From Bradyrhizobium sp. SZCCT0148 (GTDB taxonomy: Bacteria; Pseudomonadota; Alphaproteobacteria; Rhizobiales; Xanthobacteraceae): a stretch of DNA of 64,000 nt. Where the stretch lies: assembly GCF_018129985.1 (NCBI RefSeq), contig NZ_JAFCKT010000007.1, positions 62,001 through 126,000 on the forward strand, read 5' to 3'. The translations under genes and the position numbers were made by a program. Positions 17,084-27,139 of the stretch are shown here, piece by piece (the first letter of the stretch is position 1; every line of letters starts with the position of its first letter). Below the pieces are notes generated by a model. That model searched no databases. It was not told the DNA's origin and worked only from the letters and a program-made list of their open reading frames with translations.

Positions 17084-18352
17084 ATGCTGCGCCTGCAATC
17101 GGCACTCGGCATTTTCGCATTGCTGTTGATCGCCTTCGCGCTGGCGGAGAACCGGCGCGCCGTGTCGCTGCGACAGGCGGGCATCGGCCTCGTCGCCACC
17201 TTCGTCACCGCGATCGTGCTCATCAAGCTGCCGGTCGTCGCGCACGCTTTCGGCGCCATCAACGACGCTGTCGGTGCGATTTCCGCGGCCTCGCGTGCCG
17301 GCTCCGCGTTCGTGTTCGGCTATGTCGGCGGCGGCACCGTGCCTTTCGACGTCAAGGTGCCCGGCGCCGATTTCATCCTGGCATTCCAGGCGCTGCCGAT
17401 CGTGCTGGTGATGAGCGTGCTGACGACGTTGCTGTTCTATTGGCGCGTGCTGCCGCCTGTCGTCCGCGGCATGGCCTGGCTGCTCGAGCGAACGCTCGGC
17501 GTCGGCGGCGCGGTGGGCCTCTCGACCGCCGCCAATATCTTTCTCGGCATGGTCGAGGCGCCGCTGTTCGTGCGGCCGTATCTGAATCAGATGACCCGCA
17601 GCGAATTATTCCTGGTGATGACCGGCGGGATGGCTGGCATCGCAGGCACCGTGCTGGTGCTCTACGCGACGCTGCTGGCGCCCCTCATTCCCGATGCGGC
17701 CGCGCATTTCGTCATCGCCTCCGTGCTGGGCGCGCCGGCCGCGATCCTCGTCAGCCTGATCATGGTCCCTGAAACCTCCGACAGGCGCACCGGCGGAACG
17801 CTTGAGGATCCCCGCGTCGCAGGCAACCCCGAGATGGAGGTTACCAGCACGATGGATGCGATCGTGAAAGGCACCGGCGCGGGGATCGAGCTGCTGATCA
17901 ACATCGTTGCCATGCTGCTGGTGCTGGTGGCGCTGGTCTATCTCGTCAACGCCATGCTCGGCCTGCTGCCGAATGTCGGCGGCGCCGCGATCTCGTTGCA
18001 GCGCCTGCTCGGTCTCGTGATGGCGCCGGTGTGCTGGCTGATGGGACTGCCTTGGGATCAGGCGATCACCGCCGGCAGCCTGATGGGCACCAAGACGGTG
18101 CTCAACGAATTGATCGCCTATGTCGACTTCTCGAAGCTGCCGCCCGACACGCTCGACCCGCGTTCGCGCCTGATCATGCTCTACGCCATGTGCGGCTTCG
18201 CCAACTTCGCGAGCCTCGGCATCATGATCGGCGGCCTGGGCGTGATGGCGCCGGAGCGGCGCGAGGAGATCAACGCGCTCGGGCTGAAGTCGATCGTATC
18301 GGGGACGCTGACCACGTGCGTGATGGGCGCAGTGGTGGGAGTGCTGGCTTGA
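17084..18352 (+). CDS. Concentrative nucleoside transporter (CNT family, NupC/NupX-like)
   Basis: 422 residues with about ten hydrophobic segments. FGYVGGGTVPF, GLSTAANIFLGMVEAPLFVRPYL and MTGGMAGIAGTVLVLYATLL are CNT transport-domain blocks; the glycine/serine-rich LSTAANIFLGMVEAP corresponds to the nucleoside-binding QTEAPL-type motif. NFASLGIMIGGLGVMAPERR near the C-terminus completes the family pattern. Uptake of nucleosides with protons or sodium across the inner membrane is expected. GGGGA lies upstream of ATG 17084. Confidence 0.9.
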   Translation: MLRLQSALGIFALLLIAFALAENRRAVSLRQAGIGLVATFVTAIVLIKLPVVAHAFGAINDAVGAISAASRAGSAFVFGYVGGGTVPFDVKVPGADFILAFQALPIVLVMSVLTTLLFYWRVLPPVVRGMAWLLERTLGVGGAVGLSTAANIFLGMVEAPLFVRPYLNQMTRSELFLVMTGGMAGIAGTVLVLYATLLAPLIPDAAAHFVIASVLGAPAAILVSLIMVPETSDRRTGGTLEDPRVAGNPEMEVTSTMDAIVKGTGAGIELLINIVAMLLVLVALVYLVNAMLGLLPNVGGAAISLQRLLGLVMAPVCWLMGLPWDQAITAGSLMGTKTVLNELIAYVDFSKLPPDTLDPRSRLIMLYAMCGFANFASLGIMIGGLGVMAPERREEINALGLKSIVSGTLTTCVMGAVVGVLA

Positions 18353-18356
18353 TGCC

Positions 18357-18441
18357 GTAGTCAGAATGAGCGCAGCGATATCCGGGATCAACTTCGCTTC
18401 TGGGAGACGTTCGCGGATGCCGCTGCGCCGGTCCGGGCTAC
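18357..18441. repeat. Intergenic palindromic repeat, family F
   Basis: GTAG-N7-GAGCGCAGCGATATCCG at the left is an imperfect inverted match to CGGATGCCGCTGCGCCG-N7-CTAC at the right. A shorter relative (CCCGGATTGCGCTGCATCCGGG) is at about 20629-20650. It fills the gap between the CNT and rhomboid genes, which converge. Confidence 0.6.
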
Positions 18442-18448
18442 GAACCGG

Positions 18449-19681
18449 TCATTCCGGTCGACTGCACAATTTCGACTTCTGCAAGATGCGGCGCACCTCG
18501 GCCAGCTTGGCACGGCAGGGCTCGACCGCCATGGCCTTCGCCTCGCTGGTTCGCCCCTGCGCCCACAGCAACACCGCCATCAAGCCCTGCGCACCGGAGC
18601 GCACCGGCCCACCCGCCACATCTGAAGCAGCGAGCGACAGGGCGGTCCGCGCCTCCGTCTCGGCGGCACTGAGGTTTGCTTGTTCCAGGAAGAAGACTGA
18701 TCGGAACACGTGGGCCCGCGCATCTCTCGGGTAGCGGGTGACGAGATCAAGCGACCGGTTGACCATCTCGTCAGCCTTCGCCGGCACCTCCGACGCGCGG
18801 ATATAATGCAGGGCATCGGCCATGTAGGACGCATAATGGACGGCGGCGAAGCCGGCACAGATCAGTGACCCAAGGGATGCTGCAAGCAACGTCATGCCTG
18901 CGCTCCGCGGCAGGCTGTCATAGGACCAAAAGGCGAGCCAAGGCGTGACCGCAAGCGCGGCGCCGGCCACCGCACCCCCCGCATGGGCATAATAATTGAC
19001 ATTGCCCGAGGCACCGAAGGCCAGCGGCAGTAATGCGGGCACACCGAAAAAGAGCGACGTCTTCAATCGCGATAGGGTTTGATCGGCGTCCGCTTCGGGC
19101 TCGAAGCTCGCGACGAACAGTGCGGCGATGAGCCCGGTAATGGCACCGGACGCGCCGACGCCCACCGTGCCGGGGCCATTGCCCAGCAGAGAGCCGACCT
19201 CACCTGCCACTGCACTGACGACGAAGATCAGCGCAAACCAGCCACGGCCGATCAAGGACTCCAACCTGACGCCGACGATGAACAACGCAACGCAGTTGCT
19301 GATGAGGTGCCATCCGCTGCCGTGCAGCAACGGCGCAAGGCCGATCCTCCACCACTCTCCTCGTCCGACAACGAGATCGTACCCGGAGGCGCCCTGAGCG
19401 ATCAGCGAGCGGACATCGAGGTCGCCGTCCCGCGCAACGTCGATGGCCAGACTGCGTTGCAGGGCGAAGATCAGCAGCAGGCCGAAGATCAGGCCAATGG
19501 TGAGAAAAGGGATATCGGCCAGAAGCTTGTTGTCGCCGAAAAGCGTCCCCTCGCTGGGAAAGGGCCGAGCGGGTTCACCCACGATCCGGAGCGATCGGCG
19601 CGGCGGCGGGTCGAAACGACGCTCTCGAGGGAGGCGGCGCGACGCCACGTCGGCCAAAAGTGTTGGTCGCCATGAAAGCAT
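18449..19681 (-). CDS. Rhomboid-family intramembrane serine protease with C-terminal helical (TPR-like) region
   Basis: 410 residues from ATG 19681; a GTG at 19741 would add 20 residues, and neither start has a strong ribosome site. The rhomboid core lies at about residues 55-300: HGSGWHLISNCVALF (oxyanion-side His and Asn), GVGASGAITGL with the nucleophile Ser179, and YAHAGGAVAG with the catalytic His233. Residues about 310-410 form amphipathic helices with TPR-like spacing (AHVFRSVFFLEQANLSAAETEARTAL in part), unlike the short rhomboids of most bacteria. It should cleave transmembrane segments in the inner membrane. Confidence 0.85.
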   Translation of the reverse strand: MLSWRPTLLADVASRRLPRERRFDPPPRRSLRIVGEPARPFPSEGTLFGDNKLLADIPFLTIGLIFGLLLIFALQRSLAIDVARDGDLDVRSLIAQGASGYDLVVGRGEWWRIGLAPLLHGSGWHLISNCVALFIVGVRLESLIGRGWFALIFVVSAVAGEVGSLLGNGPGTVGVGASGAITGLIAALFVASFEPEADADQTLSRLKTSLFFGVPALLPLAFGASGNVNYYAHAGGAVAGAALAVTPWLAFWSYDSLPRSAGMTLLAASLGSLICAGFAAVHYASYMADALHYIRASEVPAKADEMVNRSLDLVTRYPRDARAHVFRSVFFLEQANLSAAETEARTALSLAASDVAGGPVRSGAQGLMAVLLWAQGRTSEAKAMAVEPCRAKLAEVRRILQKSKLCSRPE

Positions 19682-20021
19682 TCCTGCGTTCTCACAGCTT
19701 TGAGTTGACGGGAGAGGTCTTTTCGACTGGTTAGCGGTCACGCTGCTGGCCAGCTGAAACCATCCGGCTGGTAATTGCGCAGTTTCTCAGGTCGGGTGCT
19801 TTTTAGCGATCGTAACGGAAATGCTGACGCGCGCTTGATGGGGCGCGGTGGTGGGGGTGCCGTCGTAGGTTTCTCCGGCGTCATTCCGGGGCGCGACGAC
19901 GTCGCGAGCTCAACTGCGCAACTGAGAATCCATTGGGCCGCGTGTAGGACGTGAAACGGTTTCCGGGCTCGCCCCGAGAGGCGCGCCCCGTAATGAGGGG
20001 AGAGCCCGTAGCCGGCCCCGA
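19682..20021. other. Intergenic region between rhomboid and MgtC-like genes
   Basis: 340 nt with no convincing gene. It holds the possible 20-codon extension of the rhomboid gene (to GTG 19741) and a family A palindromic repeat at 19880-19998. No clear promoter motif was seen. Confidence 0.5.
19880..19998. repeat. Intergenic palindromic repeat, family A
   Basis: GTCATTCCGGGGCGCG at the left and GCGCGCCCCGTAATGA at the right, with inner AATCCATT and TTCCGGGCTCG pieces of the family consensus; partly degenerate. Confidence 0.7.
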
Positions 20022-20450
20022 TCAGAGGTCTCCCTCTTCCTTGGCCAGCGTCAGCAATCGAAGCGTCAGGAACGTGAACACCGCGATCGTCACCGCGACA
20101 TCGTAGGCACCGAGCCCGACAGAGACGCCGATTGCACCGGTGGCCCACAAGCTTGCGGCCGTGGCGGTGCCGTGTACCGAATTGCCCTGCTTGAGGATCG
20201 CGCCGCCGCCGATGAAGCCGATGCCGGTAATGAGGCCCTCGATCACCTTGGCCATGCCGTCAGGCGAATGCACCAGGAGACTTTCGCTCGCCTGCACGAA
20301 GCCGCAGCTCGCCAGCGCGACCAATGGAAAGGTGCGCAGGCCCGCGCTTCGCGCGCGCTTCTCGCGATCCCACCCGATCGGAACGGCAAGCGCAAAAGCG
20401 GCCGCCAGCGCAACGACATGAACGCCGATGTTGAACCTGTCCAAAAGCAA
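20022..20450 (-). CDS. MgtC/SapB family membrane protein
   Basis: About 142 residues. The MgtC/SapB core is clear: VPIGWDREKRARSAGLRTFPLVALASCGF, GLITGIGFIGGGAILK and TAASLWATGAIGVSVGLG. The N-terminus is uncertain: no ATG lies in frame close to the conserved region, and a TTG at 20450 or 20444 downstream of GGGG is the best start; the frame remains open to 20624 but that part looks non-coding. Three or four membrane helices are predicted by eye. The family is linked to magnesium limitation and virulence or ATP-synthase modulation in some bacteria; no mgtA neighbour is seen here. Confidence 0.75.
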   Translation of the reverse strand: MLLDRFNIGVHVVALAAAFALAVPIGWDREKRARSAGLRTFPLVALASCGFVQASESLLVHSPDGMAKVIEGLITGIGFIGGGAILKQGNSVHGTATAASLWATGAIGVSVGLGAYDVAVTIAVFTFLTLRLLTLAKEEGDL

Positions 20451-20764
20451 ATCCCCGAAACGAAAGCCGCCATCAATATCAAGCCGGCTGCAACGCGGGC
20501 AAACAGCTGATGGTTTCCTGACGGGCGAATATGTCGCATGCGGCGTGCAGGGATGCGTTTCGCGGGGCGCGCGCAGCCTGGATTGGCGCAGGCCTAATCC
20601 GAGAAGATCGCCTGCCAAATGCACTGTCCCGGATTGCGCTGCATCCGGGCTGCGAACCGGTTCGTCATTGCGAGCGAAGCGAAGAAATCCAGCAATGCGT
20701 CCGCGGAGATGGTCTGCATGGCGTCGCTCGCATTGACGGCGGAGGCGGAGAGCGACGACGGCGC
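20451..20764. other. Intergenic region between MgtC-like and cupin genes
   Basis: 314 nt without a supported gene. It contains a family F remnant near 20629-20650 and a family C palindrome at 20664-20737; the rest shows no recognised signal. Confidence 0.5.
20664..20737. repeat. Intergenic palindromic repeat, family C
   Basis: GTCATTGCGAGCGAAGC at the left and GTCGCTCGCATTGAC at the right; relative of the element at 8295-8379. Confidence 0.65.
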
Positions 20765-21292
20765 CTACGCTTTCAACTCGACGGTCTTGAACTCCGCCGG
20801 CAGGATCACCTCCAGCAGTTCGACGTCATCCGAATAGTCCAAAATCATGTGCTTGATCTTCGGCGGTTGGGTCCAGGCGCTGCCTTCCTTCATCAAGGTC
20901 TCGCCCTGCCCGTCCATGTAGGTCTTCACCCAGCCCTTGAGCACGTAGACCATCTGGAAGTCGACGTCGTGAAAATGCAGCTTCGACACCTCGGCCGGAT
21001 CGCAAGGACCTTGCAGGCGGATCACGTGCGCTTGCGCAAGACCGCGGCTGGCGTCGGCGATGCCGAGGTCACGGTATTTCGCGTAAGCGCGCAGGCCATC
21101 GGCCTTGAAGTCTTCCTCGCGGTGATGGCTGATCGCGATGCGTTGCCGGGGGCGTGCGGGCTTCTTCGGAGGCACGATCGGTGCCTTTGCCTTCACTGCT
21201 ATGCGCGCTGGAGATCGCGCTGCGGCCTCTATAACGCTGCGCTTCTTGACTGCGGTTTTCGTTGCGGGTCTTGATGTCTTTTGCTTGGCCAT
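20765..21292 (-). CDS. Cupin-domain protein with basic Ala/Lys/Pro-rich N-terminal tail
   Basis: 175 residues from ATG 21292, which has AGGGAGG upstream. Residues 1 to about 50 are rich in Lys, Arg, Ala and Pro (KKRS, VPPKKPARPRQR) and look disordered, like histone-H1-type tails. Residues about 85-170 form a single cupin barrel with HFHDVDFQMVYVLKGW (first cupin motif, metal-binding His residues) and a second strand set ending LLEVILPAEF. The tail suggests binding to nucleic acid or another polyanion, but that is inference. The ligand is unknown. Confidence 0.78.
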   Translation of the reverse strand: MAKQKTSRPATKTAVKKRSVIEAAARSPARIAVKAKAPIVPPKKPARPRQRIAISHHREEDFKADGLRAYAKYRDLGIADASRGLAQAHVIRLQGPCDPAEVSKLHFHDVDFQMVYVLKGWVKTYMDGQGETLMKEGSAWTQPPKIKHMILDYSDDVELLEVILPAEFKTVELKA

Positions 21293-21511
21293 TGTCTGCC
21301 TCCCTGATCTGAGCCGGCCCGCAGGACAGGCACAACCCGAAGGCAGACTATCCAGTCCCGGGTCAGGCGGCAATTGCCGGGCGCAGGCCTGACATCACGA
21401 TGAGCCCGATCGATCGTAGCTTGTCCGAAGCTGTCGTAGCGCGCGGCCGTCGTCTCGTATTCGTTTTCCCGCTGAATTAATCTCGAAGGGAGATTCTGGG
21501 GGAATGAATTC

Positions 21512-23641
21512 ATGGGCAACAGCGTAGGCCAGCGTGCATTTCAAAATGCCCGGCTTCAGAAACGGCAAAAGGCCGAAGTGCTGCCGCTGCTCGGGCACGC
21601 GCTTCAGCTCCACAAGATGGGGCTTCTTCCCGAGGCCCGGGCTGCCTATCGCCAAATCCTGCAGCTCGCGCCCAACCAATTCATGGCGCTGCACATGCTC
21701 GGGGCTCTGGAGTCCGATGCCAAGAACTATGATCAAGCCGAAATCCTGCTGAGCCGAGCGGTCGCCGCGGATCCGCGATCTGCCGATGCTCATATGAGCC
21801 TGGGCCTCGCGCTCAACGGGTTGCGGCGACACGACGAGGCTTGCGCGAGCTATCGAAGGGCCCTCGCCTTGCGGCCCAACCACGCCGCGACCCTCTCCAA
21901 TCTCGGTAACGCGAGCGTGGCCCTCGATCTCCACGAGGAGGCGCTGCACAGCTATGACAAGGCGATCGCACTGAACGCAAACCTTGCCGAAGCCCATAAC
22001 GGCCGGGGTTGGGCGCTGTGCCGTCGGCGCAACTATGACGAGGCCATCGCAAGCTTGAACCGCGCGCTGTCGATCAAGCCCGACTATGCCGCGGCGCTGG
22101 CGAACCGCGCGACGGCGTTACGGGAGCTTCAGCGATTTGACGAAGCGCTGGCAGACGGCAACCAGGCCATCGCGCTCGCTCCCGACGACGCCAATGGCTG
22201 GCTCGCCCGGGCCAGTGTCCTGCTCCAGATCCAGCAGATTGCCCAGGCGTCGCACGATTGCGAGCAGGCGCTCGCGATCGATCCCGATTCCATTCAAGCT
22301 CACCTGGTGCTGGGGCTTTGCCTCGCCGGACTTGGCCGGGTCGACGAAGCCCTCGCCAGTTTCGACAGAGCCCTCGCCATCCAGCCCGACCTGCAGAGCG
22401 CGATCTCCAACAAGATCTTCACGCTCGATTTTGCGGGGGACGCCACCGTCGAACGGCATCAGCAGGCGCGCCGGGTGTGGTGGGAGCGTGTCGGCGCGAA
22501 AATCGCTTCAGAGGCGGTGGCACCGCATGACAACAGCCGAGATCCGGATCGCCGCCTGGTGCTCGGCTATGTCTCGTCGGATCTCAATGCGCATTCGGCC
22601 GCGTTGATTTTCAAGCCGGTCCTTCAACACCACGACCGCACGCAGTTCGAGGTCGTGTGCTACGCCTGTTCGTCGAAAGTGGATGCGACGACCAGCGAAT
22701 TTCAGGGGATTGCCGATCGCTGGCGCGACGCCTCGCAATGGACCGAAGATCGCCTCGCCGCCGAGATCCGCGCTGACGGCATCGACATCCTGATCGATCT
22801 GTCCGGCCATACCAGAGGAAACCGTCTCGGCGTATTTGCGCGCAAGCCGGCACCCGTGCAGGTCCATGGCTGGGGTCACGGCACCGGCACCGGCCTGCCG
22901 ACGATCGATTATCTGATCTCGGACCCGGTCGCGATCCCCCTTGAGGTTCGTCATCTGTTTGCCGAGACCGTGGTCGACCTGCCGTGCTTCGTCACGCTGG
23001 CGTCGCTGCCGATCGAGATTCCACGGGCGCCAACGCCGGCGATCTCGAACGGCTTCGTCACCTTCGGCGTCTTCAACCGCATCAGCAAGATTTCGGACGA
23101 GGCCGCGCAAGTCTGGTCCAGGATACTCCAGGGGGTGCCGGGTTCGCGACTGTTGGTCAAGGATGTTGCGCTGGACGACCAGCTGGTCCGCGAGAACCTG
23201 CTCGCGCGGTTCGAGGCTAGCGGGTTGCCGGCCGAACGCGTCGAGTTGCTCGGCGCGACCTTGCGAAGCGACCATCTGGCATCATTCAATCGCGTCGACA
23301 TCTGCCTCGACCCCTTCCCGCAGAACGGCGGTGTCAGCACATGGGAAGCCTTGCAGATGGGTGTGCCGGTGGTGGCCAAGCTCGGCAACAGCCTGCCCAG
23401 CCGTGCTGCCGGCTCCATCCTCACGGCACTCGGCCTGCCGGACTGGGTCACGGACAGCCATGAGGCGTATATCGACATCGCAACCCGCCGAGGCTCGGAT
23501 ATCAGCGAGCTCGATCGGTTGCGCCGCGAATTGCCCGAGAAGATCCGGACCGCAGCCGCCAGCAACCCGGTCTCATACGTGCGCGCAGTCGACGACGCCT
23601 ATCGCGCGATGTGGAGACGCTATTGCGGCGCCGGCGCCTGA
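21512..23641 (+). CDS. TPR protein with SPINDLY/O-GlcNAc-transferase-like C-terminal domain (GT41 type)
   Basis: 709 residues. ATG 21512 has GGGGGAA 8 nt upstream. About eight tandem TPR units of 34 residues fill residues 24-295 (for example the unit with YDKAIALNAN and the one with FDRALAIQPD). The C-terminal part from about residue 335 is the GT41 catalytic region: LGYVSSDLNAHS, DILIDLSGHTRGNRLGVFARKPAPVQV, FGVFNRISKISDEA and DPFPQNGGVSTWEALQMGVPVV, the UDP-sugar-binding loop. It is expected to transfer a sugar from a nucleotide donor to a protein acceptor held by the TPR superhelix, in the cytoplasm. The acceptor is unknown; no flagellin or adhesin gene is adjacent. Confidence 0.9.
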   Translation: MGNSVGQRAFQNARLQKRQKAEVLPLLGHALQLHKMGLLPEARAAYRQILQLAPNQFMALHMLGALESDAKNYDQAEILLSRAVAADPRSADAHMSLGLALNGLRRHDEACASYRRALALRPNHAATLSNLGNASVALDLHEEALHSYDKAIALNANLAEAHNGRGWALCRRRNYDEAIASLNRALSIKPDYAAALANRATALRELQRFDEALADGNQAIALAPDDANGWLARASVLLQIQQIAQASHDCEQALAIDPDSIQAHLVLGLCLAGLGRVDEALASFDRALAIQPDLQSAISNKIFTLDFAGDATVERHQQARRVWWERVGAKIASEAVAPHDNSRDPDRRLVLGYVSSDLNAHSAALIFKPVLQHHDRTQFEVVCYACSSKVDATTSEFQGIADRWRDASQWTEDRLAAEIRADGIDILIDLSGHTRGNRLGVFARKPAPVQVHGWGHGTGTGLPTIDYLISDPVAIPLEVRHLFAETVVDLPCFVTLASLPIEIPRAPTPAISNGFVTFGVFNRISKISDEAAQVWSRILQGVPGSRLLVKDVALDDQLVRENLLARFEASGLPAERVELLGATLRSDHLASFNRVDICLDPFPQNGGVSTWEALQMGVPVVAKLGNSLPSRAAGSILTALGLPDWVTDSHEAYIDIATRRGSDISELDRLRRELPEKIRTAAASNPVSYVRAVDDAYRAMWRRYCGAGA

Positions 23642-23649
23642 TTGCCGTC

Positions 23650-23937
23650 TCAATGCAGCCGGAACACGCCATCCATGGCGCGCAGCTCGGCCGGCTTGAT
23701 CAGCTTGGAGTGCGCGACGGTGACTGAATAAAGGGGACCATCGAGCTTGTCCTGCCAGAACGCCAGGAAATCCTTCAGCGCCGGAAATTTCGGAAACATG
23801 TCGTAGTCCTGCCAGACGTAGGTCTGGAGCAGCGAGGGATGATCCGGCATCCGATAGAGGATTTGTGCCGTCGTCAGCCCGTAACCCAAAAGCTGCTTCC
23901 GAAAATCCTCGGAAACGCCCCCACTCCGCACGCCCAT
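23650..23937 (-). CDS. usg: Usg family protein
   Basis: 95 residues. ATG 23937 has a perfect AAGGAGG 6 nt upstream, which decides it over a longer frame to 24000. The sequence (FRKQLLGYGLTTAQILYRMPDHP, LQTYVWQDYDMFPKFP, then VAHSKLIKPAELRAMDGVFRLH) matches the Usg family, named for a gene upstream of the Caulobacter trpFBA operon. The function is unknown. Here it is not beside trp genes but converges on the glycosyltransferase gene. Confidence 0.92.
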   Translation of the reverse strand: MGVRSGGVSEDFRKQLLGYGLTTAQILYRMPDHPSLLQTYVWQDYDMFPKFPALKDFLAFWQDKLDGPLYSVTVAHSKLIKPAELRAMDGVFRLH

Positions 23938-24093
23938 GCCAACCTCCTTTGCAGGAGCGCATTCGCGGGGGGCTTGGTCGGTGTGCGCCTTACGAGCCAC
24001 CCGGTACTGATGCGCTCACATGAGAGAAATGTGACGCAAACTGACAACCCATCTCAAGCCTAAAAGTTTAACAAGCTGTTGAAATTCAACGCG

Positions 24094-24120
24094 TTAGCAG
24101 CAGATGCGGCACCGTGCTAA
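24094..24120. promoter_or_regulatory. Degenerate CIRCE-like inverted repeat
   Basis: TTAGCAGCA-N9-CCGTGCTAA has the exact 9-9-9 CIRCE layout and perfect outer arms TTAGCA/TGCTAA but mismatches at the inner three positions. It lies 82 nt upstream of the predicted -35 box and no promoter was seen around it, so its function is uncertain. Confidence 0.35.
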
Positions 24121-24201
24121 TACGGCCTCGCCGTCGGTTAACGATGGAAATGAGATTCTGGCAGACCGCGCTTCCGAGTGCTTATTTTTCTGCTAGAAGC
24201 C

Positions 24202-24230
24202 CTTGCCCCCGCAAAAATCCTGGCTTATCT
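24202..24230 (+). promoter_or_regulatory. Predicted groESL promoter
   Basis: CTTGCC (24202-24207) and TTATCT (24225-24230) are separated by 17 nt. The CTTG -35 and CTTATCT -10 fit alphaproteobacterial heat-shock (RpoH) as well as housekeeping promoters. The expected transcript start falls at about 24237, just before the CIRCE. Confidence 0.55.
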
Positions 24231-24243
24231 CAAGCTGGCCCGC

Positions 24244-24270
24244 CTGGCACTCGCCGGCGGCGACTGCTAA
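24244..24270. promoter_or_regulatory. CIRCE element (HrcA operator)
   Basis: CTGGCACTC-N9-GACTGCTAA matches the CIRCE consensus TTAGCACTC-N9-GAGTGCTAA at 15 of 18 arm positions with exact spacing. It sits between the promoter and groES, as expected for HrcA repression that is relieved by heat shock. Confidence 0.85.
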
Positions 24271-24313
24271 CAATCTGAAATCATCAACCCGAGCAATTGC
24301 TTAGGAGGACTGC

Positions 24314-24628
24314 ATGAACTTCCGTCCGCTTCACGACCGCGTCGTGGTCAAGCGCATCGACGCAGAAGAGAAGACCGCTGGCGGCATCATCATTCCCGAC
24401 ACTGCCAAGGAAAAGCCTTCGCAGGGCGAAGTCGTCGCCGTCGGCCCCGGTGGCCGCGACGAAGCCGGCAAGCTGATCCCGATCGACCTGAAGGTCGGCG
24501 ACCGCGTGCTGTTCGGCAAGTGGTCCGGCACCGAGGTCAAGATCGACAATGTCGACCTGCTGATCATGAAGGAAAGCGACATCATGGGCGTTCTCGACGC
24601 TCCCGCTTCCAAGAAGAAGGCGGCCTAA
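24314..24628 (+). CDS. groES: Co-chaperonin GroES
   Basis: 104 residues, standard length. MNFRPLHDRVVVKRIDAEEKTAGGIIIPD contains the GroES roof-and-mobile-loop region, and GDRVLFGKWSGTEVKID is the conserved later block. AGGAGG lies 6 nt before the ATG. It caps the GroEL ring in the cytoplasm and assists ATP-driven protein folding. It is the first gene of the groESL operon under the CIRCE element. Confidence 0.98.
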   Translation: MNFRPLHDRVVVKRIDAEEKTAGGIIIPDTAKEKPSQGEVVAVGPGGRDEAGKLIPIDLKVGDRVLFGKWSGTEVKIDNVDLLIMKESDIMGVLDAPASKKKAA

Positions 24629-24671
24629 GAGCCCCTCTCTCACCCAGCTAAACACCTAAGGAAAAATCCAG

Positions 24672-26312
<1,641 letters not shown>

Positions 26313-26337
26313 GCTCCAACCATCTCAAGGACTACGA

Positions 26338-26366
26338 AACCCCGGCAGCGATGCCGGGGTTTTTTG
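26338..26366 (+). terminator. Rho-independent terminator of groESL
   Basis: A 10-bp perfect stem AACCCCGGCA / TGCCGGGGTT with a GCGA tetraloop is followed by TTTTG. It lies 25 nt after the groEL stop. Confidence 0.9.
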
Positions 26367-26389
26367 TTCGGGGGGACGCTCTCTCCTCG

Positions 26390-27139
26390 TCACTCCACCT
26401 TCCCCAGCCGTTCGAAGCGCGGTTCGCCGTCTTCATCGAGCGACCAGAAGATGCGCGTCACCTTGCCGACGAGGTTGTCCATCGGCACGAAACCGAACGC
26501 CGACATCATGCGGCTGTCGGTGGAATTGTCGCGGTTGTCGCCGAGCGCGAAGACGTGGCCCGGCGGCACCGTGAAGACGCTGGTGTTGTCCAGATAACTG
26601 TTGTCGACGCAGTCGTACGTCACGTAGCTCGCACCGTTCGGCAGCGTCTCGCGCCAGCGCTTGACCGTCGCATCGTCATCCACCCCGCAGGCAGAACCGG
26701 CTGGCGCCTCCTTCAGCGCAACCCGCGTCACCGGCTTGTCGTTGAGGAAGAGCCGGCCCTGCCGCACCTGGATGCGGTCGCCGGGCAGGCCGACCACGCG
26801 CTTGACGTAGTCGGTCGAATTGTCTTTCGCCGTGCGAAACACGACGATGTCACCGTATTCCGGATCGGCGGCAAAGACGCGGCGCGAGATCCAGGACGAC
26901 GCGAACGGCAAGGAATAACGGCCGTAGCCATAGGCATATTTCGCGGCGAAGACATAGTCGCCAACCATCAGCGCCGGCACCATCGAATTGGAGGGGATGC
27001 TGAACGGCTGATGCAGGACGAAGCGGAACAGGATCAGCGGCGACCACAGCACCGGGACCAGCAGGATCAGGATGACGATTACTTTCCACTCCCGCGATCG
27101 CGCCCCCGGCGGCCGGATGGTGTCCTGAACAATCGTCAT
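26390..27139 (-). CDS. lepB: Signal peptidase I
   Basis: 249 residues. An N-terminal membrane helix (about residues 19-42) is followed by the catalytic domain with Ser52 in IPSNSMVPAL and Lys113 in YVKRVVGLPGDRI, the Ser/Lys dyad of type I signal peptidases; GHVFALGDNRDNSTDSR is the C-terminal box E. It removes signal peptides at the outer face of the inner membrane. It is not next to rnc/era as in many rhizobial lepB copies, so it may be a second copy; the insertion between boxes D and E (with Cys pair around CGVDD and YDCVDN) is larger than minimal versions. Confidence 0.92.
   Translation of the reverse strand: MTIVQDTIRPPGARSREWKVIVILILLVPVLWSPLILFRFVLHQPFSIPSNSMVPALMVGDYVFAAKYAYGYGRYSLPFASSWISRRVFAADPEYGDIVVFRTAKDNSTDYVKRVVGLPGDRIQVRQGRLFLNDKPVTRVALKEAPAGSACGVDDDATVKRWRETLPNGASYVTYDCVDNSYLDNTSVFTVPPGHVFALGDNRDNSTDSRMMSAFGFVPMDNLVGKVTRIFWSLDEDGEPRFERLGKVE

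Larger units (their letters stand above)
23938..24313. other. Regulatory region between usg and groES
   Basis: 376 nt without a gene. From left to right it contains the usg ribosome site, an AT-richer stretch (about 24020-24100), a CIRCE-like inverted repeat at 24094-24120, a promoter at 24202-24230, a CIRCE at 24244-24270 and the groES ribosome site. Confidence 0.7.
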
